From: Cellulosilyticum ruminicola JCM 14822
GTDB taxonomy: Bacteria > Bacillota > Clostridia > Lachnospirales > Cellulosilyticaceae
Reading direction: 5' to 3'
DNA length: 64,000 nt
NCBI RefSeq assembly: GCF_001311925.1
Contig: NZ_BBCG01000011.1
Coordinates: 28,557-92,556 of the forward strand
Positions 49,376 through 58,204 of the stretch are shown here, piece by piece (positions within the stretch are counted from its first letter, which is position 1; each line of letters begins with the position of its first letter). The translations under genes and the position numbers were made by a program. The notes beneath the pieces were generated by a model, which was not told where the DNA came from, searched no databases, and was given only the letters and a program-made list of their open reading frames with translations.

Positions 49376-50081
49376 TAATATATAATACGACACAAACTAC
49401 ATATTTCCTTTATAAATTTATTTTTTTGTCAAAACTACTCATTTTATACATCTTGTCAAGTTTTTTTTGTGCATTATTCCACACTCATTTCATTCTTACT
49501 TTCTACCTTACGCACCTACCTATTTAAGTATTCCAACTATATATCTCTCTTTACACTAATGTTTAGTTAATAACTAAAATTTCCATTGACTTATACTTCT
49601 AAAATATCCTTTACAGACTCAAATAAATAATTTCTATATTTATCCAGTAAAATCAGATGCACTAAAGTTGCTAAACTGATGTCTGGTAAGATTTCTGACA
49701 TTTGCTCAGTCATACTTTGTTTTAAATCACGAAGTCCATCATGTTCACAAATATGAAAATAAATCATACTTGCAAGGTGTTCATGTGTAAAAAATTTATT
49801 CTTTTTAAAATCGGTATTTAGTTTAACAGTATATTTTTGAAGTAATCTCCAATCGATAAGGCCTATAAATTTTTTCGAATAAGGTAATATAATTGTCCAT
49901 AGTCAGCTCCTTTGTGTTTGATATGGTCTAATAATTATATTAAACCTCAGGATGCTGGCTATTTTCATATCGAAAATTATGGAAATTTAGCCTTTAACAT
50001 AGTAACTGTTTTCATGTCAATGGAAATAAAAGTTAGTAACTAAACAACAATAATATATTTTCTACTTAATGTTTCTTTTAT
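49376..50081. other. AT-rich gap holding a transposase remnant
   Basis: Apart from the transposase remnant at 49591-49900, I see no gene, RNA or clear repeat here. The parts at 49376-49590 and 49901-50081 are very AT-rich. I could not identify terminal inverted repeats of the insertion sequence by eye. Confidence 0.4.
49591..49900 (-). mobile_element. IS4-family (DUF4372-type) transposase remnant
   Basis: Encodes only an N-terminal part of a transposase. After removing one T from the run at 49870-49875, it reads MDNYITLFEKFIGLIDWRLL, then FTHEHLASMIYFHICEHDGLRDLKQSM and ILPDISLATL, which resembles the DUF4372 N-terminal domain of IS4-type transposases. It then departs from the family and stops after about 102 residues. 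No DDE catalytic domain is present, so it cannot be active. AAAGGAG precedes the ATG. It lies beside the cellulase and may mark how that gene arrived. Confidence 0.6.
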
Positions 50082-51332
50082 TTAATCAGCATATTTCATA
50101 AGACCATCTACAATTTCCTTATATGGCCATATATTTGTCTTGCGATCTAATAATCCAAAGTTTTCTCCGCTTCCCTCAAAATTATTATTATCCCACCATA
50201 TACAAGATATACCTCTTGTTCTAGCTGCAGCAATATAATAAGTTGCAAAATCTACGCGTGATTGTAAATTATCCTCTTTATCTCTTGCCCCAAACTCACC
50301 AATTACAACAGGTTTTCCTTTAGAGACGTATTTATAATATAAACCATCCATAAAAGTCGTTACTCCTTGTTGATCAGCAGTATTATCAACGCTCCAATTT
50401 GCAGTACTACCGGATTCATTTGTAGGTTGAAGTGCAAAAGCATATGGTGTATATGCATGAATAGATAAGATAATTTTGTTCTCTTGTGTATCCTCTGGTA
50501 ATTTAAAAATATCATACAATGATGGTTCTGCCCCTGCAATATATGCTGGTACCATTAAATATCTATCTACATTTTTCCCACCACTTTTCCTTACTACATC
50601 TACAAATACTTGATTGAGTGTATTAATGCATTTTGCTGCATCCTCACAGCTTGGAATATTTGGATCAAAATTCCACTCGTTTGATTCCCCTTTAAGACGC
50701 GGCTCATTAATCCCTTCAAAAATCAAATGTTCATCGTAATCTTTAAAGCGCTCACTAATTTGTGTCCAAATATTATTCATATACTTTGTACTATTTTCTA
50801 AGCATTCACTAGTTGGATAATAATAAGATTTATCAATGTCATGATGAATATTAATGATAGCATACATATCATTTTTCATTACATAATCAACGACCTCTTG
50901 TACACGATCCATCCAGGCTTTACTAATTATAAATTCCTCATCTTCTAAATGATTATGCCAAGAAACAGGAATACGCACAGTATTAAATCCCGCTTCTTTT
51001 ATAGTGTCAATCATTTCTTTAGTTGTTTTAGTCTTACACCATAACGTCTCATAATTCATTTCATCACTGGTGCTATTTCCGTCAGTATTAGCATCAAAAG
51101 TATTCCCTAAATTCCAGCCTATTTTTAATGTATGTACAAACTCTAAAGCCTCATTATCAGGGATATCAAATTGCTGCATCGCCACATCTGGTATAACTAT
51201 ATTTTTATCACTTGTAAGTATTGCCTCATTTTTTATATTTTCTGTTACACTACTTGCTACTTCTTTACCACAACCACTTAATACACTTAAAAGCATACTT
51301 ATCACAATCATATTAATAGTCATTTTTTTCAT
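50082..51332 (-). CDS. GH5-family cellulase lipoprotein
   Basis: Secreted endoglucanase (416 residues) likely anchored to the outer face of the membrane. The signal peptide ends in the lipobox LSGC with Cys21, the Lgt substrate. The catalytic domain (about 65-410) has IGWNLGNTFDA, GFNTVRIPVSWHNH, acid/base Glu210 in FEGINEPR and nucleophile Glu346 in VIGEFGAR, typical of GH5, most like subfamily 4. No carbohydrate-binding module or dockerin is present. A terminator lies upstream, and no operon partner is visible. Substrate specificity (cellulose, xyloglucan or mannan) cannot be settled by eye. Confidence 0.9.
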   Translation of the reverse strand: MKKMTINMIVISMLLSVLSGCGKEVASSVTENIKNEAILTSDKNIVIPDVAMQQFDIPDNEALEFVHTLKIGWNLGNTFDANTDGNSTSDEMNYETLWCKTKTTKEMIDTIKEAGFNTVRIPVSWHNHLEDEEFIISKAWMDRVQEVVDYVMKNDMYAIINIHHDIDKSYYYPTSECLENSTKYMNNIWTQISERFKDYDEHLIFEGINEPRLKGESNEWNFDPNIPSCEDAAKCINTLNQVFVDVVRKSGGKNVDRYLMVPAYIAGAEPSLYDIFKLPEDTQENKIILSIHAYTPYAFALQPTNESGSTANWSVDNTADQQGVTTFMDGLYYKYVSKGKPVVIGEFGARDKEDNLQSRVDFATYYIAAARTRGISCIWWDNNNFEGSGENFGLLDRKTNIWPYKEIVDGLMKYAD

Positions 51333-51367
51333 TGCAAATTTCCTCCGTTTTTTATGTTTATTTTATG

Positions 51368-51421
51368 CTAAAAAAGCCATGTGAGAAGTAAACTAATATC
51401 TACCTCTCATAGGGCTTTTTA
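51368..51421 (-). terminator. Terminator of the interrupted gene left of the element
   Basis: Minus strand AAAAAGCCCTATGAGAGGTAGA, loop, TTACTTCTCACATGGCTTTTTT: imperfect long stem followed by a T tract. It implies that a transcribed gene once ended at 51447. Confidence 0.7.
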
Positions 51422-51446
51422 AGACATTTATCTATATGTCTAATAA

Positions 51447-51494
51447 TTATTTTTCTGCAATAGCTGCTTGTGCTGGAGCAGGCATGTGACGTAT
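51447..51494 (-). pseudogene. 3' remnant of a gene disrupted by integration
   Basis: The minus strand reads KIRHMPAPAQAAIAEK followed by TAA, with low-complexity Ala/Pro content unlike the surrounding AT-rich DNA, and a terminator 26 bp downstream. The frame is closed by a stop at the edge of the recombinase gene. I interpret it as the tail of a chromosomal gene cut at the left attachment site. The parent gene is not identifiable from 16 residues. Confidence 0.4.
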
Positions 51495-51506
51495 CTTTTA
51501 TATCAC

Positions 51507-53144
51507 TTAAAGCGGTCGACAGTTGTTTTTTTTCCAATCGGAAGTGGTCTGACTGTATACTTCATTTCCAAAGGTAGGATTCAGATACCAAATGAAATCT
51601 CCGTGATCATATACCACACGGTCCACAAAGTTATCAATCACTGTTTCAGGAATCTTTGCCCTGGCATCATAAGCAGTCATCTTAATGAACTCAGAAAGAC
51701 TTTCAATACGTCTAACCTTTGCTCCATTATCTTCCAATTCTAAAATCTGCTGTCTACACTCACTATTAATTTTTTCAATGTTTGAAATCTGATCTTCCAG
51801 TTTCTTTTTCTTACTGCGAAAGACTTCTCTGGAAATATCTCCATCCGCACACATGTCAACCAAATTAGCCATTTGCTTATGGAGCTTGTCGAGTTGTTTC
51901 ATGTTTCGTTCAAGCTTTTCCTTATCATTTCTTTCAGTAGCTTTAACCTCAGCCACATCACTTAACATCGACATTGCTTCACGGTAAATAGCTTCCTTAT
52001 TGTTTAAAAGCTTTTTAAAAATGAAATCAGCCTGAACTTCTAACTTCCATTCCATAAACGATGAGTTGTCACAGATTCCATCAACCTCAAGTCCTTTCTT
52101 CCGTCTGCTTTCAGGAGTGCCTGTTCTTAACTGTCCATAGCACTGATAAATGTACGAAAGATTTCCATCTTTGGCCTTGTGAGCGATTCTTCTGTTCATA
52201 GCATAACCACAGGTACAAACAAGTTTGTTACCCCAGATATGCTTGCATGGTGACTGACCAACAGATCTACCTCTTTTATCACGTTTTCCGATTCGATGTT
52301 TTGCTCTTAACTCCTGAGCTCTATCAAAATCTTCAGGTGATACCAGTTTCTCATGTGTGCCTTCTACATAAACCTTTTCAACATCTCCATAATTATTGAT
52401 TTTCTTTTGAACCAGATAATCAGGAACATATTGCTTACGATAAACGATTCTACCGCAATAAAAAGGATTGCTAAGCATTCTGTTGATGTAACCAGACTGC
52501 CATCTGGTAAGTCCTGTTGCAGTCTTTCGGCCCTCCTGCTCCATGATGTCCTGAATTTTACGAACACCATTTCCAGCAAGATATAACTCAAAGATTCGCT
52601 TTACAGTGCCGGCCTGTTCCTTATTTACAATAAGTTTGTCACCTACTCTGTCATAACCGAGAATATTGCCGTTACCATACAAGACTCCATTCTTAAATGA
52701 AATCATCTGACCGGCTTTTACTCTCTGGGAGATCTTCTTGCTTTCGTTCTGGGCCAGCGTAGCCATGATAGAAAGACGTAACTCTCCATCCTCATCATTC
52801 AGTGTCCAGATATTATCTTCTGTGAACCACACCTCCACGCCATAAGTTTTGAGGGTTCTGGTCTGCTGAAGTGTATCAACTGTGTTACGTGCAAACCTGG
52901 ATACCTCTCTGGTAACAATTAGATCAAACTTCTTATCTTTTGCATCCTTGAGCATTCTCATAAAGGATTCACGCTTGTGAATAGATGTACCGGTAATACC
53001 TTCATCAATATATCTATCAACCAACGTCCAATCCGGATGTCTGCTCAAAATATCATCATAGTACTGCACTTGATTCTCCAAGGCAGAAATCTGCGCCTCA
53101 TGCTCTGTAGAAACACGGGCGTAGATAGCAACTTTTCTTGCCAT
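51507..53144 (-). CDS. Large serine recombinase
   Basis: Site-specific integrase of about 545 residues. The start at 53144 (MARKVAIYARVSTEHEAQ) follows GCGAGGTG. The resolvase domain has the nucleophilic serine in YARVST and EVSRFARNTVDTLQQTR. Then come a recombinase domain (GYDRVGDKLIVNKEQAGTVKRIFELYL), a zinc ribbon (CPCKHIWGNKLVCTCGY-like cysteines) and a C-terminal coiled coil (KLERNMKQLDKLHKQMANL). It probably integrates and excises the element. It lies at the extreme left end, as expected for an integrase next to its attachment site. Confidence 0.93.
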   Translation of the reverse strand: MARKVAIYARVSTEHEAQISALENQVQYYDDILSRHPDWTLVDRYIDEGITGTSIHKRESFMRMLKDAKDKKFDLIVTREVSRFARNTVDTLQQTRTLKTYGVEVWFTEDNIWTLNDEDGELRLSIMATLAQNESKKISQRVKAGQMISFKNGVLYGNGNILGYDRVGDKLIVNKEQAGTVKRIFELYLAGNGVRKIQDIMEQEGRKTATGLTRWQSGYINRMLSNPFYCGRIVYRKQYVPDYLVQKKINNYGDVEKVYVEGTHEKLVSPEDFDRAQELRAKHRIGKRDKRGRSVGQSPCKHIWGNKLVCTCGYAMNRRIAHKAKDGNLSYIYQCYGQLRTGTPESRRKKGLEVDGICDNSSFMEWKLEVQADFIFKKLLNNKEAIYREAMSMLSDVAEVKATERNDKEKLERNMKQLDKLHKQMANLVDMCADGDISREVFRSKKKKLEDQISNIEKINSECRQQILELEDNGAKVRRIESLSEFIKMTAYDARAKIPETVIDNFVDRVVYDHGDFIWYLNPTFGNEVYSQTTSDWKKNNCRPL

Positions 53145-53221
53145 AACGCACCTCGCATTCCTCAATCAAGCTGTACCAGATGAGATCTAGATACAGCTTA
53201 ATTATATAATCAATATCTTGT

Positions 53222-53380
53222 TTACTCAACGGGTAAATTGCGCTTTTTAGCGATATACCTCAGTTCTTCGTCTGTAAGCTTTCCTTCTTTTTTAAGCTGC
53301 TTCATAATGTCAAACGCAGCCAGTTTAATAGCCATTTCCTCTGCTTCCGGAGGAAATGTAAGCTCTTTTAATTCCTTCAT
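53222..53380 (-). CDS. Small protein partner of the serine recombinase
   Basis: A 52-residue protein, MKELKELTFPPEAEEM then KLTDEELRYIAKKRNLPVE, with a TAGGAGGG-type ribosome site. It is charged and helical with no cysteine or membrane part. It is located between the sigma-like gene and the recombinase. By position it could be a recombination directionality factor, but I do not recognise the sequence, so that is inference. Confidence 0.65.
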   Translation of the reverse strand: MKELKELTFPPEAEEMAIKLAAFDIMKQLKKEGKLTDEELRYIAKKRNLPVE

Positions 53381-53391
53381 GACCATCCCTC

Positions 53392-53952
53392 CTATAGCTT
53401 CTCAACGAAATATTTCTCCATGTAAGAAATCAATTCACAATGAATACGGCTTGCCTTTCTCCTGACAACTGGAACCGTTACACCAGCTTCCTCAGCCAGT
53501 GCGTAGTAATCCTTCTCCTGCTTAAGAAGCGGAATAATAATCTCCTGCTCCTTCACACTAAGTGCATGCAGGTGTCTTCTAAAAGAAGCGTATTCATCAG
53601 CCATCATCACGATGACATACTCTCTTCGCTTGAATTCCTGTACCAAAGCCGGATCTGATAAAGCATCCTCTGCTGAATTCAGTCCATTTAATGCTCCCTC
53701 AAGCATTACATCAAGAACCGCTTCATCCGCTGTAGGATTACTGTAGTTACCCAAATTCTGAATACGGACTCCAAGCTCATCTTTGTGATTGCTACGCTTT
53801 CTCTCCTTCTCTGCCTTGATTTCATAAATAAGTCTCATCTTGCAATCCTCGATGATTCCCAGGAAGGAAGAGTAATTGGAATAGATCAGCTCGGCCCTCT
53901 CCCTCGCTGATTTGTCACCGTAGTTTTCATAAAAATCAACCTCAGTGGCCAT
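53392..53952 (-). CDS. Sigma-factor-like / ArpU-type phage transcription regulator
   Basis: About 186 residues from ATG 53952 (MATEVDFYENYGDKSARE), behind AGGAGG. The C-terminal part (HALSVKEQEIIIPLLKQEKDYYALAEEAGVTVPVVRRKASRIH) looks like sigma-70 region 4 with a helix-turn-helix. The middle NLGNYSNPTADEAV resembles ArpU/DUF1492-type phage regulators. It probably controls element gene expression just upstream of the recombinase. The exact family is uncertain. Confidence 0.65.
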   Translation of the reverse strand: MATEVDFYENYGDKSARERAELIYSNYSSFLGIIEDCKMRLIYEIKAEKERKRSNHKDELGVRIQNLGNYSNPTADEAVLDVMLEGALNGLNSAEDALSDPALVQEFKRREYVIVMMADEYASFRRHLHALSVKEQEIIIPLLKQEKDYYALAEEAGVTVPVVRRKASRIHCELISYMEKYFVEKL

Positions 53953-54092
53953 ATACACCTCCTATATTCAGTTGTGTTTATGTCACTAGGCTGCGCGCTG
54001 CTTCGTAATTTCTTTACATAATTCATTCTATTGGAACAGGGCTTTTGAATCGTTACCGCAATCGTGTACCAAAGGTTCACAAGCTGTGTACT

Positions 54093-54452
54093 TTAGCCCT
54101 CAAGAATCTGAATCTGCCTAAGCATCGCAAGTGCAGACTGCTTTGCCTTATCCGTCTTCAGATTGTTTAGAATCTCTATTGCTTCATTCACAACAGGATC
54201 AAGATTATCCAGCGTGTCGCCGTTTAATATATAATCAGCAGATACATGAAACAGGCGGCTCAGCTGTGTAAACATCTCAGCTGAAACACCTCTGCTGTTA
54301 TTCTCATAATTGGATATAGCAGACTTCCCCTCAAGATGAAGCTTTACTGCAAGCTCCTCCTGGGTAAATCCCGCATCCGTTCTAAGTTTCTTAATTCTTC
54401 CACCAAATGTAGTTACATCAATTGCTCCATTGTTTCTGTTTACTTTTTTCAT
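54093..54452 (-). CDS. XRE-family transcriptional regulator
   Basis: A 119-residue repressor-type protein. Start ATG 54452 (MKKVNRNNGAIDV) with AAAGGGTG upstream. The helix-turn-helix domain spans about residues 15-75 (IKKLRTDAGFTQEELAVKLHLEGKSAISNYENNSRGVSAEMFTQL compressed to the Cro/CI fold). The short C-terminal region is helical. Probably regulates the element. It is preceded by a strong hairpin, so it has its own promoter or reads from upstream at low level. Confidence 0.88.
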   Translation of the reverse strand: MKKVNRNNGAIDVTTFGGRIKKLRTDAGFTQEELAVKLHLEGKSAISNYENNSRGVSAEMFTQLSRLFHVSADYILNGDTLDNLDPVVNEAIEILNNLKTDKAKQSALAMLRQIQILEG

Positions 54453-54507
54453 AATCTGCACCCTTTCCGGTGCCTTTCAAAACAGAAGCGAACCGAAAAA
54501 GAGCGCA

Positions 54508-54592
54508 AAATAAAAAGACCTGCAAAACAAATGCTAATAAACCTTCTGTATGTAAACATACTTCAAGTTAGCTTCTGTTTTGCAGGCCCTTT
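54508..54592 (-). terminator. Long hairpin upstream of the XRE gene
   Basis: Minus strand CCTGCAAAACAGAAGCTAA...TTAGCATTTGTTTTGCAGG, with an inner GTATGT-TT-ACATAC hairpin, followed by TCTTTTTATTTT. It most likely terminates the lexA-like operon. The length and nested palindrome also allow a small-RNA or regulatory role. Confidence 0.6.
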
Positions 54593-54616
54593 TTAATCTG
54601 AATAGATGTCTTATGC

Positions 54617-54770
54617 TCAAAGGCTGCACCTATCCGTAGTAAATACGACTCTCTTCACAAACTCTTGGTTCTCAGGTGCCACTCCTTTGTAAGTCTTTTA
54701 ACGCATCTTCTGTGCGACCAATTCAGCGATCTACCTGATAACCTCATCAATATTTAATTGTAGTAATATA
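54617..54770 (-). pseudogene. Possible decayed small gene
   Basis: One minus-strand frame reads LLQLNIDEVIR, stop, IAELVAQKMR, stop, KTYKGVAPENQEFVKRVVF, TTDRCSL and a final stop. Composition is protein-like and the frame is constant, but there are two in-frame stops (TAG, TAA). It lies just after the zinc-ribbon gene. It is either a decayed small gene or chance. Confidence 0.3.
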
Positions 54771-54780
54771 CCAGCTGCTG

Positions 54781-55035
54781 CTATTTCGTGATTTCATTAA
54801 TCTTGGCAGCATATCTGGTTAAACGAGCATGTCTCTTCTTCGCAAGCTCCTCCTCAGATCTCGTATCATCAAATACGGATACCTTGCCTTTCTTCACGCA
54901 CACAACAAGGCGGGCACCGCATTCCGGGCAAACCATATAGGAAGTTGTACTAGCTGACTCCATAAGAAATGCCCCGCATCTGTGGCAGCAAACCACACAT
55001 TCCCCAGTTTTTTCCTCCGCAAAACTCACCAACAT
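54781..55035 (-). CDS. Small zinc-ribbon protein
   Basis: An 84-residue protein. The ATG at 55035 (MLVSFAEEKTGECVVC) follows AAAGGAGG. Two CxxC-type pairs, CCHRCGAF and CPECGARL, form a likely zinc ribbon at about residues 15-45, followed by a basic helical tail (EELAKKRHARLTRYAAKI). A nucleic-acid-binding or transcription role is possible. It follows the LexA-like gene and a 45-residue gene on the same strand. Confidence 0.7.
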   Translation of the reverse strand: MLVSFAEEKTGECVVCCHRCGAFLMESASTTSYMVCPECGARLVVCVKKGKVSVFDDTRSEEELAKKRHARLTRYAAKINEITK

Positions 55036-55068
55036 CACGCCTCCTTTGACTATCAAGGTTGATATCTC

Positions 55069-55205
55069 TCATTCGGAAAAGGGAAAGAAACCGATATGAT
55101 GAGTGTACATAATTCTCCCGACAATGACCTTTCCGTAAGTGTAGTCAACACTGCCATCATCAACTGCAACGACTATTCTGATCTTTTAAACTGTTTAGCA
55201 CACAT
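55069..55205 (-). CDS. Small protein coupled to the LexA-like gene (frameshift)
   Basis: Starts at an ATG overlapping the upstream stop (TAATG). With one T restored in the run at 55184-55187, it reads MCAKQFKKIRIVVAVDDGSV, then DYTYGKVIVGRIMYTHHIGF and a short tail, 45 residues in all. The overlap and protein-like composition support a real gene. Function unknown; the beta-rich pattern suggests a small compact fold. Confidence 0.5.
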
Positions 55206-55807
55206 TACGCAAGGTTCTTAATAACCTTGACTGCTACACCCTGAATCTTACAATCAGAAACAATAATGTCCTTCATGGTCTTATTCTCAGGATGAAGCCT
55301 GATCTGTTTGTTCTCTTTGTCTACAAAATAGCGCTTCAGCGTGTTCTCATTTGCTACCAGGACAACAACAATATCGCCATCCATGGCTTCTGACTGCTTT
55401 CTGACAAGTACCAGATCTCCCGGTGCAATTCCAGCTTCAATCATCGACTCGCCCTTAGCCCTAAGTAAGAAAAAAGTTCCTTTGCCAAACATCGAAACAG
55501 GCAATGACACATATTCCTCTATGTACTCTTCCTCCAGCGTAGGAACGCCGCAGGAAACAGCTCCAAGTAGTGCCACACTTGTAAACTCTGTCTGAACCTT
55601 CTCGGTCTGCTCAGTAGAAATCTGCTGGCCATCGTAGCTGATCATGCCATTCTCATTCATGGCTACCAGATACTTATATGCAGTTCCTCTGGCAATACCG
55701 ACCGCATCTGCAATCTCTGTTGTAGACGGTGAATGGCGATAATTCTTGTAGTATTCTTCTACATAGGCCTTAATAGTACCCATAAGCTCTGTAGATTTGT
55801 GTCTCAT
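55205..55807 (-). CDS. LexA-like S24 repressor
   Basis: A 200-residue self-cleaving repressor. The N-terminal winged helix resembles LexA (STTEIADAVGIARGTAYKYLVAM, residues 28-50). The C-terminal S24 protease has catalytic Ser121 in GESMIEAGIAPGD and Lys158 in NTLKRYF. The cleavage site is Cys86-Gly87 in GAVSCGVP, rather than the usual Ala-Gly. It likely links the element to DNA damage. It may repress itself through the inverted repeat in its promoter and perhaps other element genes. It differs from a host LexA by its separate promoter and element context. Confidence 0.88.
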   Translation of the reverse strand: MRHKSTELMGTIKAYVEEYYKNYRHSPSTTEIADAVGIARGTAYKYLVAMNENGMISYDGQQISTEQTEKVQTEFTSVALLGAVSCGVPTLEEEYIEEYVSLPVSMFGKGTFFLLRAKGESMIEAGIAPGDLVLVRKQSEAMDGDIVVVLVANENTLKRYFVDKENKQIRLHPENKTMKDIIVSDCKIQGVAVKVIKNLA

Positions 55808-55861
55808 ACGCCGCTCCTTTCTAAAGGAAGCAGTTTGCTTTCGTTACTTCCTGATTAGAAG

Positions 55862-55890
55862 TATATCACTACGAACGTGCGTTTGCAAGT
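55862..55890 (-). promoter_or_regulatory. Promoter and operator of the LexA-like gene
   Basis: Minus strand TTGCAA at 55890-55885, 17-bp spacer, TATACT at 55867-55862. The spacer holds AACG-CA-CGTT, a small inverted repeat that could be the repressor operator. AAAGGAG lies before the ATG. Confidence 0.7.
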
Positions 55891-55965
55891 CGTTTTGCAT
55901 GCTTTTTACTCTCACTCTTTCCCTTTTATAATTCAAAACAAAGACTAAAAATTTTAAAACTATAT

Positions 55966-58146
55966 TTAAATGATAATAAACATTTTATTTGCTATTTCAG
56001 TCATAGCATTTCCAATTTCCTCTACGATAAGCTTAGTAAATTCCTTCGTCTTAAAAATCTCAAGAAATTTCATCTGCATTATGCGTATAGTTTCATCATA
56101 ACTTATAGGCAGCTGATAAATGGCATCTATCTGGTTGGACACCCATACGTTACTGTAAGAAAGATTTTTTGCCACCTTATCCATAACAGAATAGTATTTA
56201 TCACTACCCATAAAATAGTTCTCAAAAATGTAATGCAGCACCTGATTATCACGACTTTTCTTATCTTCTACAAGTGCAGGATTAACATTCCTAAGAGCTT
56301 TTTCTGCTAAGGTACCATCCAAATCCATAACACTAATCAGTTTCTCTAGATCGTTAATTCCTATATTATCAGTTACAGTTTTGATAGCTTTTGCATTATA
56401 CAGAGTCATAAACTCAGGTATATACTGTCTAAGCAAGCTAAACAGCATCCCTTTCATATTGATGCTGAAATTACCATACACCTTCGCTCGGGTTGTATAT
56501 CCTCTTCCTTGCCTTAAGTTACTGTAATAACATACAACACTGCGACCGTGTATTCTTGTAGGATCTGTAATCTGATAACCATTAATAAGTGCCTTATCTG
56601 ATATTAATTTGCTTTGAATACCACTCACTTCAGTTGCAAGTAAGCTTTCATTTGCCATAAAACTGATGGCCGGCAAATTTTCATCAATAACTGAGACAAA
56701 AACTGGATATTTAATTCCATGAGGAAGCACACGTTTCTGTGTGTCTTCAATGGCAGAATATACTGAACTGTATAAGCCTTCTGGCGTAAACCTACGTATC
56801 TGATCACTCCCAAGATTTTTCAAGCTAAGCTGAATTGGATCTATCTTTTCTTCATGATATCTAAGCGACAGCCAATTCACATCCTGATATTTGAACAACT
56901 CATTGTAACGCTTTGATAAATCCTCAACTTCATTTATTGCTTCCAAAATATGATTATCATAATCTGAAAGTTGCATCGACACTGCCTGCTTATTCGCATT
57001 AATCTTTGATTCAATAATACGATCCGCTTTTGTAAGAATGATTCTAACTGGAACATCTAATTTAGATGCCTCTTTCAGTTTCTTTTCAATAGCATCACAA
57101 CTTTCAGCAAGCGTTTTATCTCTTTCCTCAAGGTTTAACAGCAGCATAATACTATCCGGAATTGTACTTAAAGCCACATCTAATGCTTCTTTTATATATG
57201 CTTCTCCATCATCCAACTGATTAAGCCCCATTGTATCTTTAAGGCAAAACCTCAAAGGATACTCTTCACTATTAAGTTCAATTAATTCCTTACGAGGTCT
57301 ACTTATCAAGGTCATTTCCTCAACAACAAGGCTATACGCTTTGTACGGGTTAAACAACTCCTGTAAAACTCTTGCGCCCTCGTTTTCTATTCCCTGATCT
57401 CCTAAATCATATTCGTATATTTTATCTTTTGTTGGTGCTTCTCCCAGGATATCAATTAGTCTATTCTTTACAATACTTCCGATACTATTAAGCCAATCAT
57501 AGTATTTCTTCCAAACCGGAGAATTATCGCCCAATCCTTCTATGATATCTTCAAAGACCATTCTTCTAATCTCTGCCATAGGCTTCTTACTCGACTTAGG
57601 ATACATCTTCTTTTTTTCAGCCACACGGTCAGAAAAAGACGGTTCAATTTCATCCACTGCTTCGAGTAATGGGAGTAGCACATTTCTCATATCATCAAGA
57701 TCTATAGCTGGAACTAGCTCTTTCAAATGATAAGCTTTATCATCAGGTTCAAAAACCTTTTCAATGAATTCCTCATCAATATTATCTGCCCACTCATCGC
57801 TATCAATATCTTTGTCATTATACAAATCTGCAAGTTTCAACATGACATTGTAGTGTACATCTTTTGCAGCAAACTGTTTCATACATATCTTCAGTGCAAC
57901 TTTGTTCTCATCTTCGATTCGTTCATCGCAAATGAATTTCGTAGGTATGATAGTAGTTTGCTTTTTCTCTCCAATACCAACCTGAATTATACCCACAAGG
58001 CGATGGTTGAGAATTGAATAAATCAATGTCGTTTTACCTGATCCTGTAGGTCCTATTACGCAAATCGTAGGAATTGACTTGCTTCGTCTTGCTACTTTCG
58101 CTGGTGTTAGTGAAATAAAATTTCTGTTATGTTTGTCTTTAGTCAT
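55966..58146 (-). CDS. Large P-loop GTPase of unknown family
   Basis: A 726-residue protein with G1/Walker A GPTGSGKTT (32-40), G3 DTMG (304-307) in LRFCLKDTMGLNQ and G4 TKAD (372-375) in RIILTKADRI. More than 250 residues, mostly helical and acidic, separate G1 from G3, so the GTPase domain holds a very large insertion. The C-terminal 300 residues are helical without membrane segments. The arrangement recalls dynamin-like or septin/TRAFAC proteins acting as assembly switches, but I cannot name the family. AAGGAGG precedes the ATG. It lies downstream of the AlbA_2 gene, separated by a hairpin. Confidence 0.75.
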   Translation of the reverse strand: MTKDKHNRNFISLTPAKVARRSKSIPTICVIGPTGSGKTTLIYSILNHRLVGIIQVGIGEKKQTTIIPTKFICDERIEDENKVALKICMKQFAAKDVHYNVMLKLADLYNDKDIDSDEWADNIDEEFIEKVFEPDDKAYHLKELVPAIDLDDMRNVLLPLLEAVDEIEPSFSDRVAEKKKMYPKSSKKPMAEIRRMVFEDIIEGLGDNSPVWKKYYDWLNSIGSIVKNRLIDILGEAPTKDKIYEYDLGDQGIENEGARVLQELFNPYKAYSLVVEEMTLISRPRKELIELNSEEYPLRFCLKDTMGLNQLDDGEAYIKEALDVALSTIPDSIMLLLNLEERDKTLAESCDAIEKKLKEASKLDVPVRIILTKADRIIESKINANKQAVSMQLSDYDNHILEAINEVEDLSKRYNELFKYQDVNWLSLRYHEEKIDPIQLSLKNLGSDQIRRFTPEGLYSSVYSAIEDTQKRVLPHGIKYPVFVSVIDENLPAISFMANESLLATEVSGIQSKLISDKALINGYQITDPTRIHGRSVVCYYSNLRQGRGYTTRAKVYGNFSINMKGMLFSLLRQYIPEFMTLYNAKAIKTVTDNIGINDLEKLISVMDLDGTLAEKALRNVNPALVEDKKSRDNQVLHYIFENYFMGSDKYYSVMDKVAKNLSYSNVWVSNQIDAIYQLPISYDETIRIMQMKFLEIFKTKEFTKLIVEEIGNAMTEIANKMFIII

Positions 58147-58204
58147 AAAAAACCTCCTTAAATGGAATTAATAGTAATCGAGACATGATTCCATCCAAGA
58201 AGGT

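Noticed and set aside
53886..54080. Gene between the sigma-like and XRE genes
   Set aside because: The frame overlaps the sigma-like gene start, has no ribosome site and has non-protein-like composition.
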